In this document: piece by piece, positions 5,635-5,868 of the stretch | How the letters are laid out: every line of letters begins with the position of its first letter | Numbering within the stretch: position 1 is the stretch's first letter | Assembly: GCA_937884685.1 (NCBI GenBank) | Contig: CAKZYM010000139.1 | Coordinates: forward strand, 1-5,868 | Reading direction: 5' to 3' | DNA from: an uncultured Calothrix sp. | Lineage (GTDB): Bacteria; Cyanobacteriota; Cyanobacteriia; Cyanobacteriales; Nostocaceae | DNA: 5,868 nucleotides | Made by a program: the position numbers and the translations under genes | The notes under the pieces: generated by a model | Database searches by the model: none | What the model was told of the DNA's origin: nothing | The model's input: only the letters and a program-made list of their open reading frames with translations

Positions 5635-5676
5635 AAAAAAGAATAAAGACTTTACAATTGCAGTTAAGTCTTATTC
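5635..5676 (-). terminator. Hairpin plus T-run upstream of the SRPBCC gene
   Basis: Read on the minus strand, GAATAAGACTT (5676-5666) pairs with AAGTCTTTATTC (5652-5641) with one bulged base and a 13-base loop. Six T residues (5640-5635) follow directly. This is the layout of an intrinsic terminator, although the stem has only three G-C pairs. It ends 37 bases before the SRPBCC start codon. It could end a transcript coming from beyond the window, or act as an attenuator in the operon's leader. Confidence 0.4.
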
Positions 5677-5813
5677 AATAATTCTAATTCCACTAGAATA
5701 CAGAAGCATTCCGGAATTAGCTCTTACTTTAGTTTATTATTCCCAAATATTACTCAAAAATATGTCAGCATTATCACTAATCTTGTGAAGTATTGGTGTT
5801 ATGACACAAAGTC

Positions 5814-5868
5814 GGATTTTGGATTTTGGATTTTGGATTTTGGATTAGGAGTTAGGAGTTAGGAGTTA
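5814..5868. repeat. Heptanucleotide tandem repeat array (STRR-like), cut by the window end
   Basis: Four perfect GGATTTT units (5814-5841), one six-base GGATTA (5842-5847) and three perfect GGAGTTA units (5848-5868) run to the last base. The array probably continues beyond the window. It belongs to the same heptamer class as the block at 3408-3428, which also contains GGAGTTA. The unit change inside one array suggests two repeat types joined through the short GGATTA unit. Confidence 0.85.

Noticed and set aside
5708..5717. ATTCCGGAAT palindrome and the nearby ATTCTA/TAGAAT repeat as operators
   Set aside because: Short palindromes of this size are expected by chance, and nothing ties them to a known regulator.
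5801..5847. A short ATG frame running into the heptamer array
   Set aside because: It has only about 15 codons, mostly made of repeat units, with no ribosome binding site.

Overview
The window looks like one short assembled contig from a filamentous, probably heterocyst-forming cyanobacterium (Nostocales-like). The evidence is: an AT-rich background; a serine/threonine kinase of the typical cyanobacterial type (MIGQLLAGRY start, GNHDQIPRLLAYF and HRDIKPDN blocks); a Nif11-domain small protein; heptanucleotide tandem repeats like the STRR sequences of filamentous cyanobacteria; and AAACCCGG-type terminator hairpins. No HIP1 octamer (GCGATCGC) was seen by eye. The organism call is inference from these features.

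Layout. Bases 1-53 are not genomic: they match an Illumina index (P7) adapter with small errors. Genomic sequence starts near base 54, inside clpB, so only the last ~184 codons of that chaperone remain (54-610, +). A hairpin terminator follows. Next is about 1 kb of very AT-rich DNA with no credible gene (611-1697), which holds several hairpins and weak promoter-like sequences. A 566-residue receptor-like protein kinase follows (1698-3398, +): kinase, FHA, one membrane segment, extracytoplasmic SH3-like domain. After it comes a block of degenerate 7-base repeats (3408-3496), then a 78-residue Nif11-domain protein (3762-3998, +) with a strong ribosome binding site. A convergent intergenic region carries a perfect 11-bp terminator-like hairpin (4281-4310) and a 13-bp inverted repeat (4394-4447). 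On the minus strand, an SRPBCC/START-like protein (5040-5597) and a DUF924 protein (4459-5034) form a tight two-gene unit with a 5-base gap. The window ends inside another heptamer array (5814-5868), which probably broke the assembly.

How the genes relate. Only the SRPBCC-DUF924 pair looks like an operon. clpB, the kinase gene and the nif11 gene are separated by long spacers and appear to be independent units. The kinase architecture suggests a membrane signalling protein that senses outside the cytoplasm through its SH3-like domain and may bind phosphothreonine through its FHA domain. No defence system, mobile element, CRISPR array, tRNA or rRNA was found. The most useful observations are the adapter contamination, the kinase architecture and its start correction, the orphan Nif11 protein, the repeat arrays, and a possible attenuator ahead of the minus-strand operon.
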